A stretch of 44,637 nucleotides of DNA from positions 1 to 44,637 of the forward strand of contig CAMAUE010000029.1 in the NCBI GenBank assembly GCA_945861245.1, written 5' to 3'. Source of the stretch: Singulisphaera sp. GP187 (GTDB lineage Bacteria; Planctomycetota; Planctomycetia; Gemmatales; Gemmataceae). The notes under the pieces were generated by a model. That model searched no databases. It had not been told where the DNA came from and saw only the letters and a list, made by a program, of their open reading frames with translations. The translations under genes and the position numbers were made by a program. Position 1 is the first letter of the stretch. Every line of letters begins with the position of its first letter. Shown here in pieces: positions 1 to 8,867 of this stretch.

Positions 1-105
1 AGCGGCCTCCCAGGTCAGGCACACGATCTTACCATCGATCGGCTCTGCGCGGCACGTGCTATTGCGTTTGATTTTGCTTGCAATGGTCGCGATAATGCAG
101 TAATG

Positions 106-326
106 TCAAATCAGGTTTTCATTTCCTGGAGGCGACCGAACCGATGTCCAGGAGACGTAGACCTTGCGATCGAGCGGATAGCCCGGCCCACCGCCGCGGG
201 GCACGGTGATGGAGTGCATCGGTTGCGTCAGGGCGGTGAGCAGGTGGTCGGTGATTCTGCCGCCTGGGTTCTCGCGCACGTCGATGATAAGGCCGTCCTT
301 GCCGGCCACGAAATCGTCAAAAACAT
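106..326 (-). pseudogene. Remnant of a tricorn-type S41 peptidase
   Basis: About 70 codons on the minus strand read as the C-terminal protease core of tricorn-like S41 peptidases: GKDGLIIDVRENPGG, then TDHLLTALTQP, then VPRGGGPGYPLDRKVYVSW. In intact relatives this is followed by a stretch containing the catalytic Ser (NSFSNAEIF type). Here similarity stops after VYVSWT and the frame ends within about 15 codons. On the other side an in-frame TGA lies just upstream, where a dispersed palindromic repeat begins. Both ends are therefore broken and the catalytic Ser region is absent, so this is a gene fragment, not a working protease. The motif match is seen in the sequence; the family assignment is from recall of tricorn homologues. 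Confidence 0.7.
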
Positions 327-364
327 GTCAGGCTGGAAAGCCTGACCCATGGACCACGGACCAC
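327..364. repeat. Half copy of a dispersed hairpin repeat
   Basis: It contains an 8-bp stem with a 4-base loop (GTCAGGCT, GGAA, AGCCTGAC). It is followed by ATGGACCACGGACCACC, which closely matches one arm of the hairpin at 6276-6379. It lies exactly at the break point of the S41 remnant. Confidence 0.75.
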
Positions 365-487
365 CCACGAATTGATATTTCCTCCTAAAGCCTTGTAACC
401 TGGACAGTTTCGTGGTATACCAACGATGGCAAATTGTAGCGTTCACTACACAACCTGTTTGCGCGGTATCTCAAAAAGGGGGATGTA
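365..487. other. Leader region of the DUF1501 gene
   Basis: This non-coding stretch follows the half repeat. No strong promoter or structured RNA is recognisable. A G-rich Shine-Dalgarno (AAAAAGGGGG) ends a few bases before the ATG at 488. Confidence 0.4.
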
Positions 488-1801
488 ATGCTCAACCTGT
501 TCGGCAACAATCACCGGGAATGCGACGGCATGAACCGCCGCAATTTCCTCAGCGTCGGCGCTTTGGGCGCGATCGGCGGCGCATCGCTGCTGTCGCTTCC
601 CGATCTGCTACGCATGCGCGCAGAAGCCTCGGCACAAGGCCAGGCGACCCGCGATGCGTCCGTCGTTTGGCTGTGGCTTGGCGGCGGTGCGACCCACGTC
701 GAGACCTTCGATCCCAAGATGAGCGCTCCGGAAGAATTCCGCAGCACCGTCGGCGCCGTTCAGACGAACGTCGCTGGCATCCAGATCGGCGGCTTGCTGC
801 CTCGCATCGGAACCGTGGCCGACAAGATGGCCTTCGTGCGTTCCTTCGCGCATGGCAGTGGCAGCCACGGCGCTGGCACTTACTGGGTCAACACTGGCTA
901 CAACAGCCGCAATCAAGAAGGCTCTGGCGCTCAGCAGCATCCGTCGTCGGGCTCGATCCTTTCTCGCCAGCGCGGTGCGAATCACCCGACCACTGGCATG
1001 CCCACCTATGTCCGCCTGAACCCCATCACGGGCGACGGCGCGTCCTGGCTTGGCCGAGCCTACGAACCGTTCGCCACGACGGGCCAATCCCGCCTCAACA
1101 TGGAACCGCGCGTCACCGTCGATCAGCTGCAAGACCGTCGTTCCCTCCAGCAATCTTTCGACAACATCAGCCGCGAAGTCGATCAGACCGGCATGTTGGA
1201 AGGCCTCGATCAGTACGGCCGACAGGCTTACGAGCTCGTTCAGGGCAACGCTCGTCAAGCGTTCGATGTCACTCGTGAAAACGCTCGCACTCGCGAACAG
1301 TACGGCCGTGGCCTCGGCGAACAGATGCTCCTTGCGCGTCGTTTGTGCGAAGCCGGCTGCGGTTTCGTCACCATCAACTACGGCGGCTGGGACATGCACA
1401 GCAACATCGCCAACTCGCTTCGCGCTCGCTGCGGCGACGTCGATCGCGCTGTCAGCGCTTTCGTGACCGACACCGTTGCTCGCGGCGTTGATCGCAACAT
1501 CCTCCTCGTCATCAGCGGCGAGTTCGGCCGCACGCCGCGCGTCAATCGCAATGCGGGTCGCGATCACTGGGGTGCGTTGTGCACGCTGGCGATGGCTGGC
1601 GGCGGATTGCGCATGGGCCAAACCGTTGGCGAATCCAGCTCGAAGGTGGAACGCCCGGCGACAGCACCGATCTCGCCGACCGACCTGAAGGCAACCGTGC
1701 TGCACGCTCTCGGCATGCCGCGCGATCTTCAGTTCACCAGCCCGATCGGTCGACCGACGTACATGATCGAAGGCGGCCGTCCCATCGCCGAACTTGTGTA
1801 A
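488..1801 (+). CDS. DUF1501 domain-containing Tat-exported protein
   Basis: The 437-residue protein belongs to the DUF1501 family, which is greatly expanded in planctomycetes and related to the alkaline phosphatase/sulfatase fold; the substrate is unknown. The N-terminus MLNLFGNNHRECDG followed by MNRRNFLSVGALGAIGG is typical: a short leader, then a twin-arginine motif (RRNFL) and a hydrophobic stretch, so export by Tat is expected. Internal family signatures include WLWLGGGATHVETFDPK near residue 60, GWDMHSN near 300 and ISGEFGRTPRVN near 340. ATG 488 is preferred because relatives share the short leader and GGGGG sits just upstream; ATG 530 is the alternative. DUF1501 genes usually follow a DUF1549/DUF1553 cytochrome gene. 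Here that partner is missing and only an S41 fragment lies upstream. A strong intrinsic terminator follows. Confidence 0.93.
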   Translation: MLNLFGNNHRECDGMNRRNFLSVGALGAIGGASLLSLPDLLRMRAEASAQGQATRDASVVWLWLGGGATHVETFDPKMSAPEEFRSTVGAVQTNVAGIQIGGLLPRIGTVADKMAFVRSFAHGSGSHGAGTYWVNTGYNSRNQEGSGAQQHPSSGSILSRQRGANHPTTGMPTYVRLNPITGDGASWLGRAYEPFATTGQSRLNMEPRVTVDQLQDRRSLQQSFDNISREVDQTGMLEGLDQYGRQAYELVQGNARQAFDVTRENARTREQYGRGLGEQMLLARRLCEAGCGFVTINYGGWDMHSNIANSLRARCGDVDRAVSAFVTDTVARGVDRNILLVISGEFGRTPRVNRNAGRDHWGALCTLAMAGGGLRMGQTVGESSSKVERPATAPISPTDLKATVLHALGMPRDLQFTSPIGRPTYMIEGGRPIAELV

Positions 1802-1823
1802 CAGCTCCGTTGCAAACTGCTAG

Positions 1824-1858
1824 GGCCGTCGATTCTCGTAATCGACGGCCTTTTTTTT
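1824..1858 (+). terminator. Intrinsic terminator of the DUF1501 gene
   Basis: A perfect 11-bp stem (GGCCGTCGATT / AATCGACGGCC) with a 5-base loop is followed directly by eight T residues. It begins 23 bases after the stop codon. Confidence 0.92.
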
Positions 1859-1864
1859 CAATTC

Positions 1865-1944
1865 GGCGAGCCTGGCCGCGTAAGCGGTAGGTTGAACTAG
1901 TCGACTGCCGAATTCAACCTGCCGCTTACGCGGCCAGGCTCGCC
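1865..1944. repeat. Long intergenic inverted repeat
   Basis: Arms 1865-1896 and 1913-1944 (32 bp, one mismatch: GGTAGG against CCTGCC) surround a 16-base centre. The arm begins GGCGAGCCTGGCCGCGTAAG. No T-tract follows, so it is not an ordinary terminator; the true terminator is the separate hairpin just upstream. Confidence 0.93.
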
Positions 1945-2012
1945 AAGCGGATTAACAGCATTTTTTGTATACAATAACCGCGCACAACATCCCACCCTTG
2001 AGGTATCCTCAC

Positions 2013-4340
2013 ATGGCACTCTCTCTTCGTCTCGGCATGGCATTAGCGATCGCCTTGGTCGGCCTTTCCACCAACGCTCAGGAGCACAACGATAAATCGG
2101 ATAAGCCCGCGAATCTGATCCGCTCGATGAAGAGCGGCGCATGGTCCGCAGCCTCTACCTGGGAAGGCGGCAAAGTTCCCGCAGCCGGGACGAGGGTGCA
2201 GGTTCGAGAAGGCCATATCGTCATCTATGATGCCAAATCCGGTGATGTCATTCGCTTCATTCACGTGGCCGGCACGCTATCCTTCGCTTCCAATATGGAC
2301 ACCGTGCTCAACGTCGGCCTGATCAAAATCCAAAGCGGCGAGGATGCCAGCGAGAATGGCTTCGATTGCGATGCCCATGCCATGAACGCCAAGCCAGGCA
2401 GCATACGAGCCGCCCTCGAAGTCGGCACGCAAGCGCAACCGATCGGTGCCAAGCACACGGCTCTCATCCGCCTCCACTACATCGAAGGCACCGACAAAAA
2501 CAGCTGGCCCGCCATCGTCTGTTGCGGCGGCCGCATGGACCTGCACGGCACGCCCATGAACCGCACCTGGGTCAACCTCGGCGAAACTGCCAAGACCGGC
2601 GCGACCGAAATCACTTTGAAAGAACCGGTCACCTATTGGAAAGCGGGCGATCGCATCATCGTCACCGCGACCAGCCATAGCTATGGCAAAGCCGTCTACA
2701 CCGAAGAGTTCACCATCAAGCAAATTGATGGGATAAAAATCACACTCGACAAGGCGCTCGCCTACGATCATCTCGGCACCGGTGAGTTCCGCGCTGAAGT
2801 CGCGAACCTGAGCCGTAATGTCACCGTCGAATCCGCCGACCCAGCCGGCATCCGCGGGCATACGATGTATCACCACGGCTCCGCGGGCTCGATCAGCTAC
2901 GCCGAGTTCCGCCACCTTGGCAAAGCCGGCGTGCTCGGTCGCTATAGCTTGCACTATCACCTCGTCGGCGACTCGATGCGAGGCAGCTCCGTCATCGGCG
3001 CGTCGATCTGGGATAGCCATAATCGTTGGCTGACGATTCACGGCACCAACTACCTCGTCGTTCGCGATGTCGTCGGCTACAAGAGCATGGGGCATGGCTT
3101 CTTCTTCGAGGACGGCACCGAAGTTTTCAACGTCCTCGATCGCAACCTCGCCGTTGGCGCACGCTCAGCCAAACGACTGCCCAAGCAAGTCCTCGGCTTC
3201 GACGCCAACGACGGCGCCGGTTACTGGTGGGCCAACAGCATGAATTCGTTCACCCGCAACGTCGCCGCCGACAACGGCAACTACGGCTTCCGCTATGAGG
3301 CGACTCAGGGCAGCGCGCTGAAGCTCACCTTCAAGGTTCAGCAACCCGATGGCAGTAAGAAGCTTGTCGATATCCGCACGCTTCCCTTCATCCGCTTTGA
3401 CGACAACGAAGTCCACAGCAGCACCGGCCTCTACGGCTGCAACCTCGGCGAAGGCGTCAATCGCATCGGGCCGGACGTCAACCATCCGTTCATCGTTCGC
3501 AACCTGAAAATCTGGGACACGCATTATGGCTTGCGTCCGCAGGTTCCGTCGTTGCGCGTCGAGAACCTGATGATTCACAAAGTCGCCTATGGTGTTTATC
3601 ATCCGAACTACGACAATCACGAATACAAGAACGTAACCATCAGCCAAACCAACACCGAACCGTTCAATCGCGGGCATGACGATCTTAGCATCCAGTTCGG
3701 CATGTTGACCGTCGATGGCTTGACATTTGACGGCTGCCGATCGGGTGGCATGCCGCTCATCCAGATTTCCGACGACAATCCAACGGGCAAAGCACAGACG
3801 CATCTGCGCAATGTCAAAACGATCAACTGGAACGACAACAGCAAGGCGAAAGCGCTCGTCAACCTCGGCGGCGGCGGTCGGCCCATGCCGAAGTTCGAGG
3901 CGGGCGTACCGATCTTTTTGCACGACTGGTACGGCCAGGGCAAGCACGCTCAGGTTTCCAGCATCAAGTCGGGCGAATTCAAAGCTGCCCCGACCAAGTT
4001 CAAGCAGGACTCCCCGCTCACCGGCAATGAATCGCGCGTCATGCCGATCAGCGATGTCAAGTTCCCGAAGCTGCTCGATCCGATTGACGATCTGCCGCCG
4101 GTCACGATCGTCACCCACGTTTCCACGCAGGACGGCAAGTTGCTCGTGCGTGGCGTGACGGCGGACAACGGCAACGTGACGAAGGTGCTCGTCAACGGCA
4201 AGGAAGCAACGGCAACACGCCCGAACTTCGCGGAGTGGGAGATTACGATCGATCGCCCGACCGGCGGCCGTATCGCCGCCAATGGCGAAGATGCCACGGG
4301 AAACATCGAAAAGAACGGCCACGTCGTGGCGGTGAAGTAA
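2013..4340 (+). CDS. Secreted G8-domain parallel beta-helix protein (CEMIP/TMEM2-like)
   Basis: The protein has 775 residues. It starts at ATG 2013, preceded by TTGAGG; an upstream in-frame ATG at 1965 would add residues in front of an obvious signal peptide (MALSLRLGMALAIALVG). A G8 domain spans about residues 37-160, with the hallmark SAASTWEGGKVPAAGTRVQV. A right-handed beta-helix follows at about 170-640. It contains GRYSLHYHLVGD near 309, then IWDSHNRWLTIHGTNY and GHGFFFEDGTEVFN, the same order of motifs as in animal CEMIP, TMEM2 and fibrocystin-L. The last 90 residues look like an Ig/Fn3-type beta domain. The animal relatives bind or cut hyaluronan; the bacterial substrate is unknown, but an extracellular polysaccharide is a reasonable inference. 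It stands alone between two hairpin repeats. A possible -10 (TATACAAT) lies at 1968-1975. Confidence 0.85.
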   Translation: MALSLRLGMALAIALVGLSTNAQEHNDKSDKPANLIRSMKSGAWSAASTWEGGKVPAAGTRVQVREGHIVIYDAKSGDVIRFIHVAGTLSFASNMDTVLNVGLIKIQSGEDASENGFDCDAHAMNAKPGSIRAALEVGTQAQPIGAKHTALIRLHYIEGTDKNSWPAIVCCGGRMDLHGTPMNRTWVNLGETAKTGATEITLKEPVTYWKAGDRIIVTATSHSYGKAVYTEEFTIKQIDGIKITLDKALAYDHLGTGEFRAEVANLSRNVTVESADPAGIRGHTMYHHGSAGSISYAEFRHLGKAGVLGRYSLHYHLVGDSMRGSSVIGASIWDSHNRWLTIHGTNYLVVRDVVGYKSMGHGFFFEDGTEVFNVLDRNLAVGARSAKRLPKQVLGFDANDGAGYWWANSMNSFTRNVAADNGNYGFRYEATQGSALKLTFKVQQPDGSKKLVDIRTLPFIRFDDNEVHSSTGLYGCNLGEGVNRIGPDVNHPFIVRNLKIWDTHYGLRPQVPSLRVENLMIHKVAYGVYHPNYDNHEYKNVTISQTNTEPFNRGHDDLSIQFGMLTVDGLTFDGCRSGGMPLIQISDDNPTGKAQTHLRNVKTINWNDNSKAKALVNLGGGGRPMPKFEAGVPIFLHDWYGQGKHAQVSSIKSGEFKAAPTKFKQDSPLTGNESRVMPISDVKFPKLLDPIDDLPPVTIVTHVSTQDGKLLVRGVTADNGNVTKVLVNGKEATATRPNFAEWEITIDRPTGGRIAANGEDATGNIEKNGHVVAVK

Positions 4341-4366
4341 TAATTGAACAAGCCCACGTTTAGCCT

Positions 4367-4441
4367 TTACGAGCCGGAAGCGTAAGCGACGGATTTTGAA
4401 AAACACAAAACTAATCCGTCGCTCACGCTTCCGGCTCGTAA
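4367..4441. repeat. Intergenic inverted repeat, CGAGCCGGAAGCG family
   Basis: The 29-bp arms 4367-4395 and 4413-4441 have one mismatch and a 17-base A-rich centre. The same core recurs at 37266-37328 and 42736-42797. Confidence 0.95.
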
Positions 4442-4469
4442 GTTTATCGTCTGGACGATTCCAACATGG

Positions 4470-4513
4470 CCAAAGTGGTCATCCCAAAAGCATGGCCATC
4501 TTGACCACCTTGG
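4470..4513. repeat. Small imperfect inverted repeat
   Basis: CCAAAGTGGTCA (4470-4481) pairs with TGACCACCTTGG (4502-4513) with one mismatch. It lies in the leader of the DUF3592 gene. Its function is unknown. Confidence 0.5.
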
Positions 4514-4556
4514 TTGGCTGTCGCCAAGCGTCCGGACGCATTCATTGAGGCTGCCC

Positions 4557-5063
4557 GTGACGGAGCGTAACCGAAAATGCCAAGGATCGGACCGCCATAG
4601 CGGTTCCATCTGGTATTCAACCACATTCGGTTGGGCTGTAGCGGTGGTATTTCCGCTCACTTTTCTGTCAATCGGTGCGTTCTGCGGATATCGCTCAACC
4701 ACCAAAGATGCTGGCACGGAAGCAACGACCGGCTCCGTCATTTTCATGGAATCATGGATAGACAGAGAAAACCGACGAACCCGTTATATCCCGGTTGTCG
4801 CATATTGGGTCGGTGAACAGCAATTCAAGTGCAAGGGAAGCAATTGGAGCTGGCTCCCACCTTACAAGATCGGCGACCGAGTGCCCGTTCGTTATAGAAC
4901 GAACCAACCGGAACGAGGTTATATCAATTCGCCTTACGAACTTTATTACGGCCCGCTCGTCTTCTTCGGATTCGGTCTTCTTACCACGATAGTTATTGTG
5001 ATAGGGCGAATAAAAGGCAGGAAGGCCGACTCGCGGATCGCTAATCTTCCCAAAACACCATAA
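4557..5063 (+). CDS. DUF3592 domain-containing membrane protein
   Basis: This small protein (168 residues from GTG 4557) has two predicted transmembrane helices, at about 24-43 and 130-150. Between them lies an extracytoplasmic beta domain with the DUF3592 pattern: YIPVVAYWVGEQQFKCKG, then PPYKIGDRVPVRYRTNQPER. Such proteins are widespread and uncharacterised. The start is uncertain: an in-frame TTG at 4545 gives 172 residues, but GTG 4557 has TTGAGG at a better distance. It is followed by the regulator gene after 45 bases in the same direction, so co-transcription is possible but not shown. Confidence 0.75.
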   Translation: MTERNRKCQGSDRHSGSIWYSTTFGWAVAVVFPLTFLSIGAFCGYRSTTKDAGTEATTGSVIFMESWIDRENRRTRYIPVVAYWVGEQQFKCKGSNWSWLPPYKIGDRVPVRYRTNQPERGYINSPYELYYGPLVFFGFGLLTTIVIVIGRIKGRKADSRIANLPKTP

Positions 5064-5108
5064 CATGGTGTAATTGGTAAATCGACAACCAATCGCATGA
5101 GATGACCG

Positions 5109-6248
5109 ATGCCAAGGCCTCGCAAAAAAACGGAGCGGACGTCCGAGGTACAGACGCTGCCTCGCCTAGCGCGATCGATGAGCCTGATCGCGCAAGCCGA
5201 GCAGTCGCTGCGAACTGCCATTGCGGAGGGTCAGTTTCCGACCGGGCGGCTGCCAACCGAGGTCGAGTTGGCGGAACAGCTGGGCGTCAGCCGTGAAACG
5301 GTTCGACTGGCGACGGTGGTATTGGAACGCGAAGGGTTGCTCATCAAGATTCGCCGACGCGGAACCTTCTTGCAGCCCAGTAATGGCGAAAAAGTGGCGG
5401 CAAAAACATCGGCGTCACGCTGCCTGGGTTATTTGCAGGCCGACTATCCGACCCGCGCCGGCGCCGAGGAAGCGGTCACGGCGGCAATCAGCGGGTTGAT
5501 GCTCCAAGGGGCGTTGGCCGAGGCGGGACTAGGCGGGTTTCAGCTACTTGTGAGACATACGCAACCCTCGGATTTGCACCAAGCAATCCGCGAATTATGC
5601 CAGGGCAATCGACTCGAAGGCGTCATCTTCGCGTCATGCGGCGAGGAGAAGGCGGTAAAGCGGGCCATGAGCCTCGGCCTGCCCGTCGTGCTGCTCGATC
5701 ACGATTTGAATTTGCCTCGCGTTCATTCGGTACGTGATGATTCGTTTGAAGGCGCCAAGCAAGCGATTCGCCACATCGCGTCGCTGGGGCATCGCTGCAT
5801 CGGCTTCGTCGATTGGCAGAATTCCGAGCTAAATCCCTGGCGGCTACGCGGCTATCGCCAGGGCCTGCGCGATGCAAAGCTGCCGCGACGGCATGTATGG
5901 GAGATACCCGTCGAACTGACTGCCGCCGGCGCCGCCGAAGCCGTCGAGCGATATCTGGCGTTGTCGCCACGGCCATCGGCGCTCTTTTGTTTCAACAACA
6001 CGGTGGCACGTTTCATCATTGATGAGCTGTCGCGATGCGGTCTGCGGGTTCCCGACGATGTTAGCATCATGGGGGCGGGAGGCGAAACGGTTCCCGGCCT
6101 GACCGCGACGGCGATCGATTGGCGCGAGATGGGCAAATACGCTGTGCAAATCCTGCGTGACGCCCAACGAGACCCCGACGGCAAACCGGAACACCGCTTG
6201 CTCGAACACAAGGTCACGCACGGGAAAACGTGTGCGAAGATGGAGTGA
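5109..6248 (+). CDS. GntR-type wHTH fused to LacI-type ligand-binding domain, transcriptional regulator
   Basis: The 379-residue protein has two domains. Residues about 24-95 form a GntR winged helix (LPTEVELAEQLGVSRETVRL, then EREGLLIKIRRRGTFL). Residues about 103-370 form a periplasmic-binding-protein-like sensor of the LacI type (GVIFASCGE, VVLLDHDLNLPRVHSV, ASLGHRCIGFVD, PSALFCFNNTVA, VPDDVSIMGAGG). This architecture is that of AraR-like sugar-responsive repressors, so a carbohydrate effector is likely but unproven. It converges on the glycogen phosphorylase gene; regulation of that gene or of distant genes cannot be told from this sequence. The start at 5109 gives a basic N-terminal tail (MPRPRKK). 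Confidence 0.9.
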   Translation: MPRPRKKTERTSEVQTLPRLARSMSLIAQAEQSLRTAIAEGQFPTGRLPTEVELAEQLGVSRETVRLATVVLEREGLLIKIRRRGTFLQPSNGEKVAAKTSASRCLGYLQADYPTRAGAEEAVTAAISGLMLQGALAEAGLGGFQLLVRHTQPSDLHQAIRELCQGNRLEGVIFASCGEEKAVKRAMSLGLPVVLLDHDLNLPRVHSVRDDSFEGAKQAIRHIASLGHRCIGFVDWQNSELNPWRLRGYRQGLRDAKLPRRHVWEIPVELTAAGAAEAVERYLALSPRPSALFCFNNTVARFIIDELSRCGLRVPDDVSIMGAGGETVPGLTATAIDWREMGKYAVQILRDAQRDPDGKPEHRLLEHKVTHGKTCAKME

Positions 6249-6275
6249 CCCCAACCCGCTGCACCAATATGATCC

Positions 6276-6379
6276 TTCGTCCGTGGTCCGTGGGGCAGGC
6301 TTTCCAGCCTGCCATAGCTTGGCCATTGATCGTCAAAATGCGGCAGGCTGGAAAGCCAGCCCCACGGACCACGGACGAA
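6276..6379. repeat. Long inverted repeat between convergent genes
   Basis: The 38-bp arms 6276-6313 and 6342-6379 have one mismatch and a 28-base centre. Each arm also contains its own small hairpin (GGCAGGCT, TTCC, AGCCTGCC in the left arm). Half of this element recurs at 327-364. Confidence 0.95.
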
Positions 6380-6389
6380 ACGCAGCCCA

Positions 6390-8867
6390 TCAAAGCTCAA
6401 TTGGCACCGGTGTAATCTTCCAAATATCGCGGCAGTAGTCGCGGATGCTGCGGTCGGATGAGAACTTGCCCATCCGTGCGACGTTCAGAATCGATAGCCG
6501 GGCCCAGCGTTCCTGGTCCTGGTAGGCTCGGCTCACGTCATCCTGACAGGCAACATACGCGGCGTAATCGGCCAGCACGAGAAACGGATCGCGGTGTAAG
6601 AGGTTATCCACCAGCGGGCGGAACAAGCCGAGGTCGCCGTGACTGAACGTGCCGTCACTGATGGCGTCGAGCACGCGGCGCAGCTCGGCGTTGTCGCGGT
6701 AGATTCGGCTCGGTTCGTAGCCACGCGCTTGCACGGCGGCGACTTCCTCGGCGGTCAGGCCGAACGTGAAGAAGTTTTCCGGCCCGACCTCCTGGCGGAT
6801 TTCGACGTTGGCGCCATCCAGCGTGCCGATCGTCAGGGCGCCGTTGAGGGCAAACTTCATGTTGCCCGTGCCCGAGGCTTCCTTCCCGGCGGTCGAAATC
6901 TGTTCGGACAGGTCGGCCGCGGGATAGATGTGCTGCGCGTTGGTGACGTTGAAATCGGGCACGAACACGACGCGCAGTCGGCCACGCACGTCGCGGTCGG
7001 CATTCACCACATCGCCGACGGCGGTGACGAGCTTGATGATGAGCTTGGCCATCGCATAGCCCGGCGCCGCCTTGCCGCCGAACACGAACGTTCGCGGCGT
7101 GATCGTGGCAGCCGGGTTGTCCTTGATCCGAAGGTACTGCGTGATGATGTGCAGCACGTTCAGGTGCTGGCGTTTGTATTCGTGAAACCGTTTGGCCTGA
7201 ATATCGAAAAGCGAGTCCGGATCGACCGCCACACCCGTGCGCGTGCTGATGATCGCCGCCAGATCTTGCTTGGCGGCACGCTTGACGGCTCGCCATTCCG
7301 TTCGGAAATTGGCGTCCTCAGCGAACGGTTCCAGTTTGCGCAGTTCGTCGAGTTTCGTGATCCAGCCGTCGCCGATCACGCGGTTGAGCAGCGCCGCCAG
7401 CCGAGGGTTGCTCAAGACGACGAAGCGACGCGGCGTGACACCGTTGGTGACGTTGAGGAACTTGTGTGGCTCCATCTCGGCGAAGTCGTGCAGTACATTT
7501 TCACGCAGCAATCGGCTGTGCAACTCGGCAACGCCATTGACGGCGTAACTGCCAACGCAGGCCAAATGAGCCATACGCACCGAACGGCTGCCGCGCTCGT
7601 CGATGAGCGACATTCGTGTGACCCGAGCTTCGTCGCCGGGAAAGCGAGCGCGGACCTGGTCCAGGAATCGGCGGTTGATTTCAAAGATGATCTCCAGATG
7701 TCGTGGCAGCAATCGGCGGAACAAGTCGAGCGACCAGACCTCCAACGCTTCGGGCAACAGCGTGTGATTGGTGTAGGCGAAGACGCGGCGCGTACATTCC
7801 CAGGCCGGCTCCCAATCCATCAGGTGCTCATCCACCAGTAGCCGCATCATCTCCGCAATCGCGATCGACGGGTGCGTGTCGTTGAGTTGGACGGTGAACT
7901 TCTCGGTCATCTGGCTCAGGTTAAGCTCGCGCTGGCGGAAGAGGCGCAGCATGTCGCGCAAGGAGCACGAGGTGAAGAAGTACTGCTGCTGCAAGCGGAG
8001 TTGCTTGCCCTGGAGTTGCTCATCGTTCGGGTATAGCACTTTGGTGATGTTCTCGGAGGAAAGCTTTTCTTGCACCGCGCCGTAGTAATCGCCGGTGTTG
8101 AACGCTTGAAAGTCAAACGATTCGGTGGCCTGGGCATGCCAGAGTCGCAACAGGTTGACCGTGTTGACGCCGTAACCGAGGATCGGCGTGTCGTAGGCGA
8201 CGCCGCGCACGACCCAACCGGGAGTCCAGGTGACGTGGTAGCGGCCGGCGGCGTCGATGGCGCCGCGCGTCTGCCCGCCGAAGCCGACGGGGTAGGTGAT
8301 TTCCGGCCTAAATATTTCCCACGGGTTGCCATAGCGCAGCCATTTGTCGGTGATCTCGACCTGCCAACCATCGCGAATGACCTGATCGAAGATGCCGAAC
8401 TCGTAACGGATGCCGTAGCCGATGGCCGGGATTTGCAGGGTCGCCAGCGAATCGAGGTAGCACGCCGCCAGTCGGCCGAGACCGCCGTTGCCCAGGCCCG
8501 GCTCTTCCTCCTGCGCCAGAAGGTCGGCGAGGTTCAAACCCAGTTCGGACATCGCCTGCTTGGCCTGGTCGAAGATGCCCAGGTTAACGAGATTGTTGCC
8601 CAGGTGAGGCCCAAGTAGGAACTCGGCAGACAGATAGCCAACCGTTCGGCTGGCACGTTCAAAATAGGTCTGCGCCGTATGGACCCAGCGTTGCAGCAGC
8701 CGATCGCGCACCGTGTAGGCCAACGCCATGTAGTAGTCGTTGCGCGTGGCGACGGCCGGGAATTTCGCCAGCACATAGTGCAGATTGTTGACGAATCCTT
8801 GCTTAAGCGCCGCCACGCCGGCCCCGGTGCGGACTTCGTCGCGTTCATGAGGCAACAAATCGATCAT
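6390..8867 (-). CDS. glgP: Glycogen/starch/alpha-glucan phosphorylase
   Basis: The 825-residue protein is full length for family GT35 and releases glucose-1-phosphate from alpha-1,4-glucans using pyridoxal phosphate. Signatures in order: RTVGYLSAEFLLG, DLLAQEEEPGLGNGGLGRLA, FTVQLNDTHPSIAIAEMMRL, FVFGGKAAPGYAMAK, and the cofactor site EASGTGNMKFALNGALTIGT, in which Lys671 is the expected Schiff-base lysine. The start at 8867 has ACGGAG a few bases upstream. It converges on the GntR/LacI-type regulator, with a 104-bp inverted repeat in the gap. No other glycogen gene is in view. The role is glycogen or maltodextrin breakdown in the cytoplasm. Confidence 0.97.
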   Translation of the reverse strand: MIDLLPHERDEVRTGAGVAALKQGFVNNLHYVLAKFPAVATRNDYYMALAYTVRDRLLQRWVHTAQTYFERASRTVGYLSAEFLLGPHLGNNLVNLGIFDQAKQAMSELGLNLADLLAQEEEPGLGNGGLGRLAACYLDSLATLQIPAIGYGIRYEFGIFDQVIRDGWQVEITDKWLRYGNPWEIFRPEITYPVGFGGQTRGAIDAAGRYHVTWTPGWVVRGVAYDTPILGYGVNTVNLLRLWHAQATESFDFQAFNTGDYYGAVQEKLSSENITKVLYPNDEQLQGKQLRLQQQYFFTSCSLRDMLRLFRQRELNLSQMTEKFTVQLNDTHPSIAIAEMMRLLVDEHLMDWEPAWECTRRVFAYTNHTLLPEALEVWSLDLFRRLLPRHLEIIFEINRRFLDQVRARFPGDEARVTRMSLIDERGSRSVRMAHLACVGSYAVNGVAELHSRLLRENVLHDFAEMEPHKFLNVTNGVTPRRFVVLSNPRLAALLNRVIGDGWITKLDELRKLEPFAEDANFRTEWRAVKRAAKQDLAAIISTRTGVAVDPDSLFDIQAKRFHEYKRQHLNVLHIITQYLRIKDNPAATITPRTFVFGGKAAPGYAMAKLIIKLVTAVGDVVNADRDVRGRLRVVFVPDFNVTNAQHIYPAADLSEQISTAGKEASGTGNMKFALNGALTIGTLDGANVEIRQEVGPENFFTFGLTAEEVAAVQARGYEPSRIYRDNAELRRVLDAISDGTFSHGDLGLFRPLVDNLLHRDPFLVLADYAAYVACQDDVSRAYQDQERWARLSILNVARMGKFSSDRSIRDYCRDIWKITPVPIEL

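Noticed and set aside
3165..4406. 413-codon open frame opposite the G8 gene
   Set aside because: It is antisense to a clearly conserved coding frame, and its composition (His/Arg/Val/Asp) is typical of a GC-rich shadow.
4367..4441. Reading the intergenic hairpins as rho-independent terminators
   Set aside because: None of the long hairpins has a T-tract directly after the stem, and true terminators (1824-1858, 44208-44239) are separate in the same window.
6639..7841. 400-codon open frame on the plus strand opposite glgP
   Set aside because: It is a shadow of the conserved phosphorylase frame caused by high GC; it shows no family motif.
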